37,550 nt of DNA from JAVBSX01 sp051660685 (GCA_051660685.1 JBOFQB010000014.1:1-37550); one strand, 5' to 3'. Positions 8,503 through 17,058 are shown, counted from the first letter of the stretch. Notes: generated by a model not told the origin, from the letters alone. Program-made: numbers and translations.

Positions 8503-8946
8503 GACGTTAGAGACGACGGATTAGAAACAGTCAACAAATAACGATTGTGTTTTGCTTTACAAACTTTTTTGTGAAACCAACCTTTTGGGCAAAATCAATC
8601 TGTAGTCCCGTAGGGACGACCTTTTTGTAGCCCGGGGTGAAGGGAGCAACGCGACCGCAACCCCGGGTTAAGCGTCCCCCCAACAAAATAAGCTCCGTTA
8701 GGAGCGGCCTAAATAAAAATACCTCATGTTGACGTGTGTCATTATATCAGATCGCAGCTAACGCAGCTCATTTTTTGTGCTGCAATTAACCCGGGGTTTC
8801 GCTGCGCTTCACCCCGGGCTACAAAAAGGTCGCTGCTATGCAGCTACAAAAACAAATTGCCCGTTAATTGCAAGTTGAGATAATGTCAAAATTTCCCCCT
8901 TTCTCAAGCAGCAATTCGACCGATTTTATTTTTTTACTGTTTCTTA
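8503..8946. repeat. Repeat-filled gap between convergent genes
   Basis: The gap holds several hairpins. GTCCC-GTA-GGGAC lies at 8605-8617. Two related inverted copies (8622-8670 and 8786-8827) each have CCCGGGG/CCCCGGG arms, and their outer ends GTAGCCCGGGGTGAAG and CTTCACCCCGGGCTAC are inverted to each other. A 44-bp unit at 8669-8712 recurs at 26463-26505 with about nine differences that include the hairpin arms. GCTGC-TAT-GCAGC is at about 8833-8845. Any transcript reading in from either side would form strong structure here, so it may serve as a bidirectional terminator. Confidence 0.7.
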
Positions 8947-10674
8947 CTACATGTTGTCGCGGTACTTTTTCGCCCGTTCAACAAGTGTCCGGGTTTTGCA
9001 GTTCTTAATGACTTTATCAAGAGCCTTTTCAAACAGTTCTTTGTGTCCCCGACGCATGTAATCATGGTGTGCAATTTCAACAATTGCGCGATAAGCACTT
9101 GCTGAAACGTCAGGATCATCGACAAATTCAAGGGCATATTCGACGCTTTCCTTTTCGCGGATTGCGCTCAGACGTTCAAGAATCAGTCCTTTTTCGGCTG
9201 ATCGGGTTGCAATCGACATTGCTTTTTTCATCATTGCCAATTTGTCCTGACCCGAAATGGAAATGCCAATTTTATCATCCGGCAAGGAAATGACCCGAAT
9301 GAATGCCCGAAGTGCCGCAATCCGGTTCGCGTCCGATTCATTCGCATCTTCTGCAATTTGCAGGAGTTCTTCAGCAACAACAGCATTCGGCCAATTGGCA
9401 TAAGCCCGAACAGCAGCATCGTGCATCCCGGCTGTTTTCGAACTGGATTCCTTCTTGAGATACGCAAGAGCGTCAGGACCCCCAACCCGACCTAAAAGCG
9501 GGACCAATTCCAATTTGTTGGAATCCGTGATCTTCGCAATAACCGGTTTGGCATCTCCCTCACACAAGCGCGAAACAATCTGCTCGGCACTATCCCGTTG
9601 TGAACGGTCTTCAATCGCCAAGTAAGCGTCAACAAAAGTACCTGCATCTTCTTTTACGGCAATCATTTCAGCACATTTGCAAAGAGCGATAATGTTGCCA
9701 AAATCTTTCCTTTTGAACATGTTGACAATTGCGTTCATTGCATCTCGGTTGTTACGTCGAGCAAGAACTTCAGCAAGAACCAGAAATTTCTCCTGATCGG
9801 TTTCTGCGTTGATTGCTTTAAGCAAAGCATCATCAATACCAGGTCCTGTCATGTTCGAGAGAACACGAATTGCTAAACCGCGATCAAATGCGACTGCATC
9901 TCCGAGCAAAAACGGCAGTTCTTTGGCGGTTCCCATTTTTTCAAGAGCGAGAATTGCGACCTTCTTCAGATAAGGGTCTGAACTTTTCTGAGCGTCGACA
10001 ATCAGCGGGAAATACTTTTGATCCCGACGAACTGAGATTGCAGCAAGGGTCTTCGCTTTGTCAAAATCATTCATTTTGTCATACCCTTTCATCCAATCGG
10101 CAACGTTCTCTTCTTTGGCGTAAGGAAGAGCAAGGGGCATTTCGGATTCCGGGGGAAACTGAGCCGGTGTTGCACTTCGCGCTTCAAGAGCATCCTGAAG
10201 TCGTTTCAACTCCGCCTCTTTCGCCTGTTTCTCCGCGTCTTTTAACGCTTGTGCAGCTGAAGGAGCGGGAATCCCGGCAAGAGCGCGGGCTGCGCCGTCT
10301 CGAATCCGAATCTCCGCATTATCAAGCAGTTTCGCAATTGGACCGACTTCCGCTTCTCCCCCCGTCCATGTCAGTTGGTGCAGCAACCAGACTTTTGTCA
10401 CAACCGGAATATTCTGCTCCAGTTGCTCTATCATCAGCCGATTGACCTCTTTTTTGAGCGATTCATTGCCCGGAACCCCACTTTTCATGCAGATTTTCTG
10501 CCAATTCTGCTGTGCTGTCTCCATTTCCTGAATGTCCGACGAACTCATTTGCGGCAACCATTTTTCAAAGTCGCTTGCAATTTGGGCCGAATCCTGCGCA
10601 ATCGCCCCAATACTTAAAGTGAGGAACAGAACGAGTGTCCCCAATGTCCTTTTATAATTCATTTCCTGTCTCAT
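8947..10674 (-). CDS. Secreted HEAT-repeat protein
   Basis: The 575-residue protein starts with a signal peptide (about 1-27, ending IGAIAQ). The rest is mostly helical, with repeated units of the type IRDGAARALAGI, LKKVAILALEKMGT, AVRAYANWPNAVVAEELLQIA and RIAALRAFIRVI. These fit HEAT or armadillo-like repeats spaced by about 35-40 residues. Such proteins act as binding scaffolds and no catalytic motif is seen. A second ATG at 10662 is possible; neither start has an ideal Shine-Dalgarno spacing. Periplasmic or surface location is inferred from the leader. It is monocistronic by appearance, with repeat-rich gaps on both sides. Confidence 0.75.
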   Translation of the reverse strand: MRQEMNYKRTLGTLVLFLTLSIGAIAQDSAQIASDFEKWLPQMSSSDIQEMETAQQNWQKICMKSGVPGNESLKKEVNRLMIEQLEQNIPVVTKVWLLHQLTWTGGEAEVGPIAKLLDNAEIRIRDGAARALAGIPAPSAAQALKDAEKQAKEAELKRLQDALEARSATPAQFPPESEMPLALPYAKEENVADWMKGYDKMNDFDKAKTLAAISVRRDQKYFPLIVDAQKSSDPYLKKVAILALEKMGTAKELPFLLGDAVAFDRGLAIRVLSNMTGPGIDDALLKAINAETDQEKFLVLAEVLARRNNRDAMNAIVNMFKRKDFGNIIALCKCAEMIAVKEDAGTFVDAYLAIEDRSQRDSAEQIVSRLCEGDAKPVIAKITDSNKLELVPLLGRVGGPDALAYLKKESSSKTAGMHDAAVRAYANWPNAVVAEELLQIAEDANESDANRIAALRAFIRVISLPDDKIGISISGQDKLAMMKKAMSIATRSAEKGLILERLSAIREKESVEYALEFVDDPDVSASAYRAIVEIAHHDYMRRGHKELFEKALDKVIKNCKTRTLVERAKKYRDNM

Positions 10675-11002
10675 TGTGTGTTTTTTAGTGTGTAAAAAAA
10701 GAGTATGTGTTTGTAAAAAGTAGGGGTTAGGGAATAGGGGATAGGGGATTGAGAAGGAGTCTCCGTTGAGCCGCGATACAACGTATCGCGCGCTAAGAAG
10801 GTAGAAAAGGAGAGAATAGGGGTTGGGGGGATGAGAGATGACTGAGGATCAATCCTTGTTTGCCCCAATAGGACCGATCATGCGTCAGATTCCTTTTTTT
10901 GACCCTTCTCTCTTCTCAATTCTTCCCCCTATTCCCCAGTCCCTATCCTCTATCCCCTACCTCCTGTCCCCCATTTCCATTCAATCGCTCGCTTCACTCC
11001 CC
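10675..11002. repeat. Intergenic heptad arrays plus hairpin repeat
   Basis: G-rich heptads built from GGGGATA, GGGAATA and GGGGTTA lie at 10720-10751 and more weakly at 10813-10831. The opposite-strand version (CCCCTAT, CCCCAGT type) lies at 10920-10978. The hairpin repeat CGCGATACAACGTATCGCG sits between them at 10772-10790. No gene is seen. Inverted G- and C-rich arrays could pair with each other in single-stranded DNA or RNA. Confidence 0.75.
10772..10790. repeat. Hairpin repeat CGCGATAC-AAC-GTATCGCG
   Basis: Identical to the copies at 1605 and 26514, lying between two heptad arrays. The 5' flank GAGC replaces TAGC. Confidence 0.85.
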
Positions 11003-12244
11003 TTACACCTCGATTGTGTAGGGTGAACGTTGGGCCCTAGAAATCATCCGGTTTGCCTGTTCATCCCCCTCAAATCGATATTCCGACTGATTCCAACGAA
11101 GGGGTCGGTTCAACTTGTAACAAATGTTCATCAGAATACAGAACGCCGCTGTTCTTGCACCATACGCGACATCTTGAAACGGTCGAACCCGGTTCTTCAC
11201 ACAATAGGCAAAATCCTGATAAATGTTGTTCGCTCCCCCCGAATATCGCCGGACATCAACGACCTTTTTCGGTTTAAGCGGTTGACCATGCTCAAAGGTT
11301 CCTTCCGTTCCAACAAACTTAATGTCACCTCCTCCATGATACAATCGCATTCCATTCTTGTACAACGCACACAGAAATTCTTTCGGGTTCTTCTCCGTGT
11401 TTGCCGGGAGAATCTCAACAGGGTCTTCAAGGTCCAGACCAAGAGCATAAAGGGCCCCGCCGTATTTGTGTGCGCCCCAATCGGCAAGAAAACCGTTGCA
11501 ATACTCTTCATACTGTCGCCAACCCCCTCCATAATTTCCGCTACATCGTTCAGGATTATAAGGAGCCCAAGGAGCTTGTCCCAACCAACGATCCCAATCC
11601 ATACCCGTTGGAATCGGTTCTTCCGGCAAATAACAGGTTTTGGGGGCAGGACCAAGACCAATGAAGACTTCTTGAACATCACCGATTGCCCCACTTTGGA
11701 TAATCGGGGCCATATAACCGTAATCTTCCATAACCCGTTGACTTCCGCTGCTCACAATGCGGTTGTTTTTGCGGGCTGCTTCAACAATCTGTTGCGATTC
11801 CGCCAATGTCAACGTAAGCGGCTTTTCACAGAAAACGTCTTTCCCCGCTTTACAAGCGTCAACCGTTATTTTTGTATGCCAATGATCGGGCGTTGAAACT
11901 GCGATTACATCAACATCATCCCGTTCGAGAATGTCTTCATACTTTTTGAACGTCAAACAGTCCTGATTACGATATTGGGCGTTGACCCGAATCTTGGCCC
12001 GTTCAATATGAGGTTCATAACAATCGCAAATGCCGATTGTGCGAAAAGGTTCGGACATGAAACTGCCCAAAATTTCGCTTCCTCGATTGCCCATTCCGAT
12101 TGAGACGCTCACAATTTGACTATTCGGTGAGGTCGTACCATCTTTGCCGAGAATACGTCCGGGCAGAAAAAGGGGAGCAGCGACCGCGCCCGCGCCGACC
12201 GCGAGAAACGAACGCCGCGTTATGTTCGTCGTTTTATGGTTCAT
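11003..12244 (-). CDS. Tat-exported Gfo/Idh/MocA-family oxidoreductase
   Basis: The start at 12244 is chosen because GGAG lies 8 nt upstream; two in-frame ATGs at 12256 and 12262 would add up to six residues. The 413-residue product has a twin-arginine leader (ITRRSFLAVGAGAVAAP, about 8-24). The Rossmann entry is VSIGMGNRGSEIL (about 46-58) and the catalytic-site motif CEKPLTLT is near residue 136. Family members are NAD(P)-dependent sugar dehydrogenases. Planctomycetes carry many exported paralogues that probably act on cell-surface or dietary sugars. The exact substrate is unknown. It is flanked by a long C-rich heptad region downstream and stands apart from the hydrolase pair upstream. Confidence 0.9.
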   Translation of the reverse strand: MNHKTTNITRRSFLAVGAGAVAAPLFLPGRILGKDGTTSPNSQIVSVSIGMGNRGSEILGSFMSEPFRTIGICDCYEPHIERAKIRVNAQYRNQDCLTFKKYEDILERDDVDVIAVSTPDHWHTKITVDACKAGKDVFCEKPLTLTLAESQQIVEAARKNNRIVSSGSQRVMEDYGYMAPIIQSGAIGDVQEVFIGLGPAPKTCYLPEEPIPTGMDWDRWLGQAPWAPYNPERCSGNYGGGWRQYEEYCNGFLADWGAHKYGGALYALGLDLEDPVEILPANTEKNPKEFLCALYKNGMRLYHGGGDIKFVGTEGTFEHGQPLKPKKVVDVRRYSGGANNIYQDFAYCVKNRVRPFQDVAYGARTAAFCILMNICYKLNRPLRWNQSEYRFEGDEQANRMISRAQRSPYTIEV

Positions 12245-12488
12245 ATGATTCTCCATGTTCATTATTGTTATTATTATGGTTATTATTGTCGGATCATAGT
12301 ATTGGAATAAACAAAGGGAAAGGTGATGAGAATAGACTTGTTCGAGAACCGATTGGTGTACTCAAAAAATTTTATCTATTTTTTCAATAACACCTTCAAT
12401 TGACAAAATGGGCAGAATTTTTGGAGTCCTCGAACAAGTCAAATACAAAAAAGGCAAAACCGGTTGACTCGCGGAACACCATTGTCTT

Positions 12489-12520
12489 TTTCCCCCTATT
12501 CCCAATCCCCTATTCCCTAT
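12489..12520. repeat. C-rich heptad array
   Basis: The stretch reads as CCCCCTATT, CCCAATC, CCCTATT, CCCTAT just after the stop of the first hydrolase gene. The same arrangement, with the same preceding TTGTCTTT, follows the second hydrolase gene at 13983-14021. This suggests that the 3' flank was duplicated together with the gene. Confidence 0.75.
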
Positions 12521-12523
12521 ACA

Positions 12524-13858
12524 CTACTCTCCGTCCCGCCAAACCTGAGTCGTCAAATGCGCGGTCATTCCGTCCGGCGTTTCAATCTCAAGTTCAACAT
12601 AATAGGCAATGTGACCTATTTCCGGTTTCGGAATCGTCACCTTGCAGTATCCGTCGCGCCAAGCAACGGGTTTGCTCGTCCACTTCGACTTTCGCAAATC
12701 TTTTGATCCACTTTTTGCCGACCAGACTTTAGCCGACTTGACCGGAATTTCCGTAAAGACCGAAACCGTATAATCGTTGTCCGAAACATCCCGGGTCCAG
12801 CTCATTTCCGGCCAAGGTCCTCCCGAACAGGCATAACGGGCAAAGGTCAATATTGTGTAAAGTGCCTTAATCACCTGATCGTCAAGTGCATGTCCTGCAT
12901 TCGGCAATGTAATTGAATACTTCGGACCAACCAAATCGTCCCAATAAAACTTCATTGCATCAACCGTCCAATAAGGGTCATTCGCCCCGTTGACGATCAA
13001 TTTCGGCATGGTAATCCGCGATCTGTACGAGTACGGATCAACAATCGGGAACAACTTGGCCTTTTCAGGGTTTAAATCATCAACTAAATTCCGAACAACA
13101 TAATCGTTAATCATTTCGCTGTATCGACCCCATGTTTCGACATGATACGGCAACTGTTTCGGAATGTTAAGCGTGTTAATCACAATCGGAACAATCGCAA
13201 TAACGCGCTTATCTTGTGCGGCTCCAACCAACCAAGTTGTCCAACCCCGTTTCGATCCTCCTCCAACGATGAAACCCTCAATGTTGCGATTTTCCTCTTG
13301 TTTGAGAACCTGTTGAACGGCGTCCATTGCGCGAAGAGCACTCTTGCACATAGGGAACAAAAGCGACCAAGTTGTGTCATTTTCCGCGAGAACCCGCAAA
13401 AACGTCTCCGAAATCAACGCATCTTCAACATAAGGACCTAAAAGCGGTTGATTGGGGACTTGAAACAAGAGCGCAATCGTCATACCCGACTGTTCGGCTG
13501 CTTGAATCATAATGTTCGTCTCATCTTCACCCCGTTTCGGCGTCGCTTCACCTTCCTTATTGTTTCCGCCCGTTATGTAAAGCAGACAATAATTCTCATC
13601 AAACACTTTGGCCGGTTGAACGATACAAAGGGCGTGTTTCCAGACAATTCCATGCCAAGTTTGCGAGGTCAACTCGACGTTGAAAATCTTCGTCCCATTT
13701 TCCCGCTTTTCAACATCCAATAATTTCCAAGCAAACGAATTGTCCGCCAAATTCAGGTAATTGTCCAAATCCGGCGGAATCGTCGCCTGTTCAGCACCAA
13801 TTGCCGGAATAACGAGAAAGAGAACCAACAACAAAAACAGTGGAACAAATTTTTTCAT
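12524..13858 (-). CDS. PhoPQ-activated pathogenicity-related (PqaA-type) alpha/beta hydrolase, copy 1
   Basis: The 444-residue protein has a signal peptide (about 1-22, ending IGAEQ). It carries the PhoPQ-related family layout: SQTWHGIVWKHALCIVQP early, the nucleophile elbow GGGSKRGWTTW with Ser202, the acid loop NGANDPYW with Asp294, and PNAGHALDD with His323. These residues form a likely Ser-Asp-His triad. The family was named after a PhoP/PhoQ-regulated Salmonella gene; its substrate is not settled. No PhoPQ system is visible here. The next gene upstream (14023-15351) is a close paralogue, so the two are a tandem duplication. Export to the periplasm is inferred. Confidence 0.9.
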   Translation of the reverse strand: MKKFVPLFLLLVLFLVIPAIGAEQATIPPDLDNYLNLADNSFAWKLLDVEKRENGTKIFNVELTSQTWHGIVWKHALCIVQPAKVFDENYCLLYITGGNNKEGEATPKRGEDETNIMIQAAEQSGMTIALLFQVPNQPLLGPYVEDALISETFLRVLAENDTTWSLLFPMCKSALRAMDAVQQVLKQEENRNIEGFIVGGGSKRGWTTWLVGAAQDKRVIAIVPIVINTLNIPKQLPYHVETWGRYSEMINDYVVRNLVDDLNPEKAKLFPIVDPYSYRSRITMPKLIVNGANDPYWTVDAMKFYWDDLVGPKYSITLPNAGHALDDQVIKALYTILTFARYACSGGPWPEMSWTRDVSDNDYTVSVFTEIPVKSAKVWSAKSGSKDLRKSKWTSKPVAWRDGYCKVTIPKPEIGHIAYYVELEIETPDGMTAHLTTQVWRDGE

Positions 13859-13990
13859 AAATTTCTCTCAGTTCTAAAAAAGGTAAGAAAGTAAAGTTAA
13901 AAAACCAAAAACATTTTGGGGTACATCTAAAAACCCCGGGGAACGCGAGCATCCTGACCGGGCAGATCAGGCAAAACACTGTTGTCTTTC

Positions 13991-14021
13991 TCCCCCCTAT
14001 CCCCCATTCCCAATCCCCTAT
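13991..14021. repeat. C-rich heptad array
   Basis: CCCCCTAT, CCCCCATT, CCCAATC and CCCTATC units end two bases before the stop codon of the second hydrolase gene. It is the counterpart of the array at 12489-12520. Confidence 0.75.
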
Positions 14022-14022
14022 C

Positions 14023-15351
14023 TTATTGTCCGTCCAACCAAACTTGCGTTGTCAGACTCCCGTTAATGTCAATCGGAGCATCCAATTCCAACTCCACATA
14101 ATACGCAATATGACCCTTTTCTGGTTGGGGAATGAGAACCCGACAGTAACCGTCGCGCCAAGCAATCGGCTTGCTCGTCCACTTCGACTTTCGCAAATCT
14201 TTCGTCTCGCTCGTCGCTGTCCAAAGTTTCGCTGCTTTGACCGGAATTTCCGTAAAAACCGACACCTCGTATTTGTCGTCCAGAACTTTCCGATCCCAGC
14301 TTAAACTTGGCCAATCTTCTCCAAGTGCTGCAAACCGCGCAAAAAGACCAATCGTCATAAGAGCTTTCATCTTTTGATCGTCCAGTCCATGTCCGGCATT
14401 AGGCAACGTAATCGTATATTTCGGGTCAGCCAAATCATCCCAATAAAACTTCATTGCATCAACGGTCCAATAAGGGTCATTTGCCCCGTTGACGATCAAT
14501 TTCGGTTGTTTCAACCGGGAACGGTAAGAGTAAGGATCGACCATTTCAAAAATTCCATTTTTCAGCTTCATCCGCTGAGCATCTTCCTCCTCTTGAATCA
14601 AATTCCGACTCGAATAGTCAATGATCTGATCGCTGTATTCCCCCCATGTTTCAACCTGATACGGCATTTGCGCTTTCATATTCAACGTGTTAATCACAAT
14701 TGGCGCAATTGCAATCACCCGCTTATCTTGCGACGCTCCTGTCAACCAAGTTGTCCAACCTCGTTTCGACGCCCCGGTCACAACAAAACCCTCAATGTCC
14801 CGTTTTTCTTCTTTTTTGAGGACTTCCTGAACAGCGTCCATTGCGCGAATTGCACTTTTGCACATAGGAAACAAAAGCGGCCAACTCCAATCTTTGGATT
14901 CAATCGCTTTCAAAAACGTCTCGCCAATCAACGAATCTTCATGATGATCGCCGAAAAGGGGCTGATTGGGAACTTGGGTCAACATTGCGACTGTCATTCC
15001 AGAACCAACTGCCAATTGTTTTGCAAGTGTCCGATCCCCCTCGCCAATCACTTTTCCGCCCGAACCGCCTGTAATGAACAGAATCGCGTAATCGGACTCG
15101 ACCATATCATTGGGTTGAACGATATAAAGCGAATGTTTCCAGACAATATCATGCCAAGTTTGCGAGGTCAACTCGACCAAAAAGGTTTTGGCTCCTTCCA
15201 CATCTTGGGTTTCAAGCAATTTCCAAGCATACGACGTATCTCCGTTGTTAAGATAAGCGTCCAGCTCTTTCGGCGCAGTGTCTTGCGCAACGACTGACGA
15301 ACAAACGGTCAACAAGATGACCAACATCAAAAAGGCAACAAAGTGTTTCAT
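14023..15351 (-). CDS. PhoPQ-activated pathogenicity-related (PqaA-type) alpha/beta hydrolase, copy 2
   Basis: The 442-residue paralogue aligns with copy 1 from the leader to the last residues (both end TTQVW-DG or -DGE/Q). Long identical stretches surround the nucleophile elbow (TGASKRGWTTW), the acid loop (NGANDPYWTVDAMKFYWDD) and the histidine loop (LPNAGHGLDDQ). The leader is MKHFVAFLMLVILLTVCSSVVAQ. The sequences differ most in the segment after the WHDIVWKH region and around the EEEDAQRMKLKN insert, which is longer than in copy 1. Both copies keep the triad, so both may be active, perhaps on different substrates. A G-rich heptad array abuts its start codon, so its promoter must lie in or beyond the repeat. 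Confidence 0.9.
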   Translation of the reverse strand: MKHFVAFLMLVILLTVCSSVVAQDTAPKELDAYLNNGDTSYAWKLLETQDVEGAKTFLVELTSQTWHDIVWKHSLYIVQPNDMVESDYAILFITGGSGGKVIGEGDRTLAKQLAVGSGMTVAMLTQVPNQPLFGDHHEDSLIGETFLKAIESKDWSWPLLFPMCKSAIRAMDAVQEVLKKEEKRDIEGFVVTGASKRGWTTWLTGASQDKRVIAIAPIVINTLNMKAQMPYQVETWGEYSDQIIDYSSRNLIQEEEDAQRMKLKNGIFEMVDPYSYRSRLKQPKLIVNGANDPYWTVDAMKFYWDDLADPKYTITLPNAGHGLDDQKMKALMTIGLFARFAALGEDWPSLSWDRKVLDDKYEVSVFTEIPVKAAKLWTATSETKDLRKSKWTSKPIAWRDGYCRVLIPQPEKGHIAYYVELELDAPIDINGSLTTQVWLDGQ

Positions 15352-15353
15352 TG

Positions 15354-15391
15354 TAGGGAATAGGGGTTGGAGAATGGGGGATAGGGAATAG
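15354..15391. repeat. G-rich heptad array upstream of hydrolase copy 2
   Basis: TAGGGAA, TAGGGGT, TGGAGAA, TGGGGGA and TAGGGAA units begin three bases upstream of the start codon at 15351. In the direction of the gene it is the C-rich strand and occupies the ribosome binding position, so no Shine-Dalgarno sequence is available. Confidence 0.7.
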
Positions 15392-15429
15392 TGAAATGAA
15401 TTTTTCGTAAGCGAATAAGTGAGACCAAA

Positions 15430-15774
15430 TCATTGCGCGGTACAGACGTGCTGAACGGGAGTGCTGAGTCGGTAGAGCATATCTGGGCAAAAATCCTGAC
15501 CGTTCGGCCAACAAATGGTATTATCTACAAAATCAGCCTGATTAAAATAGGAGAGATTGGCGAGTTCGTGAATAAATGCGGACCTCTTCAAAAACGGTTT
15601 CACATCAAATTGCCGTGTTTCACCGTTGTCGAATTGCAGCAACAACTTATAATCCGGGCAGACTTCACAACTGACAGGTTGGGGGTTAAGTTCGACACCC
15701 GAATCAACAATTTCATCATCCCAAACATCACCAAGAGGGTTCTTCAAATTGCAAAGGGGTCTTGCATTACTCAT
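15430..15774 (-). CDS. DUF2442-domain protein
   Basis: The 114-residue protein contains a DUF2442 core from about residue 33: PQPVSCEVCPDYKLLLQFDNGETRQFDV, then FDVKPFL, a hydrophobic HELANLSYF segment and the terminal ICWPNGQDFCPDMLYRLST. Proteins of this family bind or accompany toxin-antitoxin partners and are often found in small-gene islands; their biochemical role is not known. Here it is followed by nothing on the same strand for about 80 nt and is preceded by a DUF4870-like membrane protein 36 nt upstream. Five cysteines are present in the chain, more than usual for this short family. The extra N-terminal 30 residues are not part of the domain. Confidence 0.75.
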   Translation of the reverse strand: MSNARPLCNLKNPLGDVWDDEIVDSGVELNPQPVSCEVCPDYKLLLQFDNGETRQFDVKPFLKRSAFIHELANLSYFNQADFVDNTICWPNGQDFCPDMLYRLSTPVQHVCTAQ

Positions 15775-15810
15775 AATGACATTATAGCAAACCGAAGTAA
15801 CAAACGGGTG

Positions 15811-16290
15811 TTAGGGACGAGCGGGAGTAGAGATAGGAAAAAAAGGAAAACTGAGGGGATACTTCCAAATAATCCCGTTGTAGGCCCGTACTGCTCCAAC
15901 AATGGGACAAATCGTAAAAAACCAAAGTCCGACTAACAACGGGGACCATGTACTAACATAGGCCAAACCGGTCAACAAATAGGACATTGGGGGCTTCAAC
16001 CAACTCGCATCGTTCATTGTCTCATTCAGAGAACCAGCGAACAATGTTCCTGAAAGTAATGTTGAAAACCCAAACAGCACCAAACCAGTCAACAAACCAT
16101 TTGCAATGACTCTGCCCTGTCTGTCAATCCGTTCATCCTTTTCATAACCGACATGCCAAAGAAACAACATAACAAAAAACAAACCAGAAAAAGAAAAAAA
16201 GCAGACACCATTCATCAGCATACAGTACAGGTTGACATCAATCCCAAGAACCTGTTGAGCAACAATAGGACGTTCAGTGTTTTGCGACAT
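15811..16290 (-). CDS. DUF4870-like small membrane protein
   Basis: The 159-residue protein has about four hydrophobic segments (near 20-46, 64-88, 104-122 and 119-136). The pattern of a charged loop after the first helix (YEKDERIDRQGRVIANGLL) and a terminal FFTICPIVGAVRAYNGIIWKYPLSFPF segment is typical of DUF4870 (Tic20-like) proteins, where the last part reads AxxANxGxxxxYP. Function is unknown. The start at 16290 has AGGA about 8 nt upstream and overlaps the end of the antitoxin-like gene by 17 nt, which suggests translational coupling. Confidence 0.6.
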   Translation of the reverse strand: MSQNTERPIVAQQVLGIDVNLYCMLMNGVCFFSFSGLFFVMLFLWHVGYEKDERIDRQGRVIANGLLTGLVLFGFSTLLSGTLFAGSLNETMNDASWLKPPMSYLLTGLAYVSTWSPLLVGLWFFTICPIVGAVRAYNGIIWKYPLSFPFFPISTPARP

Positions 16291-16450
16291 ATTCTTGATC
16301 CTTATGAATGACGTTTAAGCCTTTTTCGAGGGACAAAAGCCATTTTCGGGTTTCCTTTCTCATGTCCTCATGTTCAACCCAGATTCCGGCCTCAATCCGC
16401 TTCAGCGCAGCATCGACCCGGACTGCTTCTTCCGGCGATAATTCGTACAT
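16274..16450 (-). CDS. Antitoxin-like small protein without its own toxin
   Basis: The 58-residue form starts at the ATG at 16450, where GGAGG sits 5 nt upstream; the frame also has an ATG at 16462. The sequence VDAALKRIEAGIWVEHEDMRKETRKWL resembles antitoxins of ParE/RelE modules. It shares an [LI]xAGxxxxH element with the antitoxin at 16788-17000. Its 3' end overlaps the DUF4870-like gene, and the ParE-like toxin gene ends 47 nt upstream. It could be a second antitoxin for the same toxin or a solitary one. Confidence 0.6.
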   Translation of the reverse strand: MYELSPEEAVRVDAALKRIEAGIWVEHEDMRKETRKWLLSLEKGLNVIHKDQEYVAKH

Positions 16451-16497
16451 CCTCACCTCCAATCTGTTGAACGTTTTCTCCCGTTTTTGTTATCGAA

Positions 16498-16791
16498 TTA
16501 CAAGCCAAATTGGTCGGCGTTGACATCACTGCGAGCGTCAAACACCGCCAAAACCTGAATTAGGTCTTCATGAAAACAGTATTCAATCATGTAAGCGGCA
16601 ACCCGCAATCGATACACCCCTTGAATATCTGTTTTAATTCCTAAAATCGTATTATGATTAATTTGTGAGAGTTTTCCCACAATCGCCTCATAAAGTTTTT
16701 GACTATAATGAGCCGAACCATTTCGAACATTGTAATACAACAGTATTTCTTGGATTTGGTCGGCTGCAATTTTTGACCAAACGATTTTCAC
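16498..16791 (-). CDS. ParE/RelE-superfamily toxin
   Basis: The 97-residue protein has the fold pattern of the family: MKIVWSKIAADQIQEILLYY opening strand and helix, two helices, then the strand set GVYRLRVAAYMIEYCFHEDLIQVLAVFDAR. Toxins of this superfamily either poison DNA gyrase (ParE) or cleave ribosome-bound mRNA (RelE). The terminal catalytic residues of RelE are not obvious, so a ParE-like action is more likely. It uses a GTG start whose bases overlap the antitoxin stop as GTGA, a standard coupling signal in such operons. The antitoxin lies immediately upstream. Confidence 0.8.
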   Translation of the reverse strand: MKIVWSKIAADQIQEILLYYNVRNGSAHYSQKLYEAIVGKLSQINHNTILGIKTDIQGVYRLRVAAYMIEYCFHEDLIQVLAVFDARSDVNADQFGL

Positions 16792-17000
16792 TGTCTAAGT
16801 ATGTCTTGCATTTTTGAATCAAAAACATGATGTGGAATACCTTCTCCAGCATCCAATTCAGCAATTGCATCTCGAATGACTTTTGCTTCTTCGAGTGTAT
16901 GCACATAAACCTCATCTTCGACGGGAGAATGGTCCCATTCCCAATCGCCAAGCTCCAAAAAATGGGACATCCTCACATTTGTCATCTCCGTCGTTTCCAT
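16788..17000 (-). CDS. Antitoxin partner of the ParE/RelE-type toxin
   Basis: The 70-residue protein from the ATG at 17000 has AAAGG 8 nt upstream; a GTG at 17009 would overlap that site. The chain is acidic, with a C-terminal helix-rich region EEAKVIRDAIAELDAGEGIPHHVFDSKMQDILRQ that would wrap the toxin. It overlaps the toxin gene by 4 bp. Type II antitoxins neutralise the toxin and usually repress their own promoter, so an operator is expected in the 50 nt before the gene, between it and the esterase gene. No DNA-binding domain is clear in the N-terminal part. Confidence 0.65.
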   Translation of the reverse strand: METTEMTNVRMSHFLELGDWEWDHSPVEDEVYVHTLEEAKVIRDAIAELDAGEGIPHHVFDSKMQDILRQ

Positions 17001-17058
17001 CTTTTTCACCTTTCAAAGGGGTCTGACAGTCTAAACGGCAAAACGAATTCCAACTCAA

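Noticed and set aside
10720..10978. Heptad arrays considered as CRISPR or as a replication origin
   Set aside because: The unit is only seven bases and varies; there are no spacers, DnaA boxes or dnaA/dnaN genes.
15433..15936. Plus-strand frame of 167 codons opposite the DUF2442 gene
   Set aside because: It is the complement of the DUF2442 gene and part of the DUF4870-like gene and has no recognisable domain.
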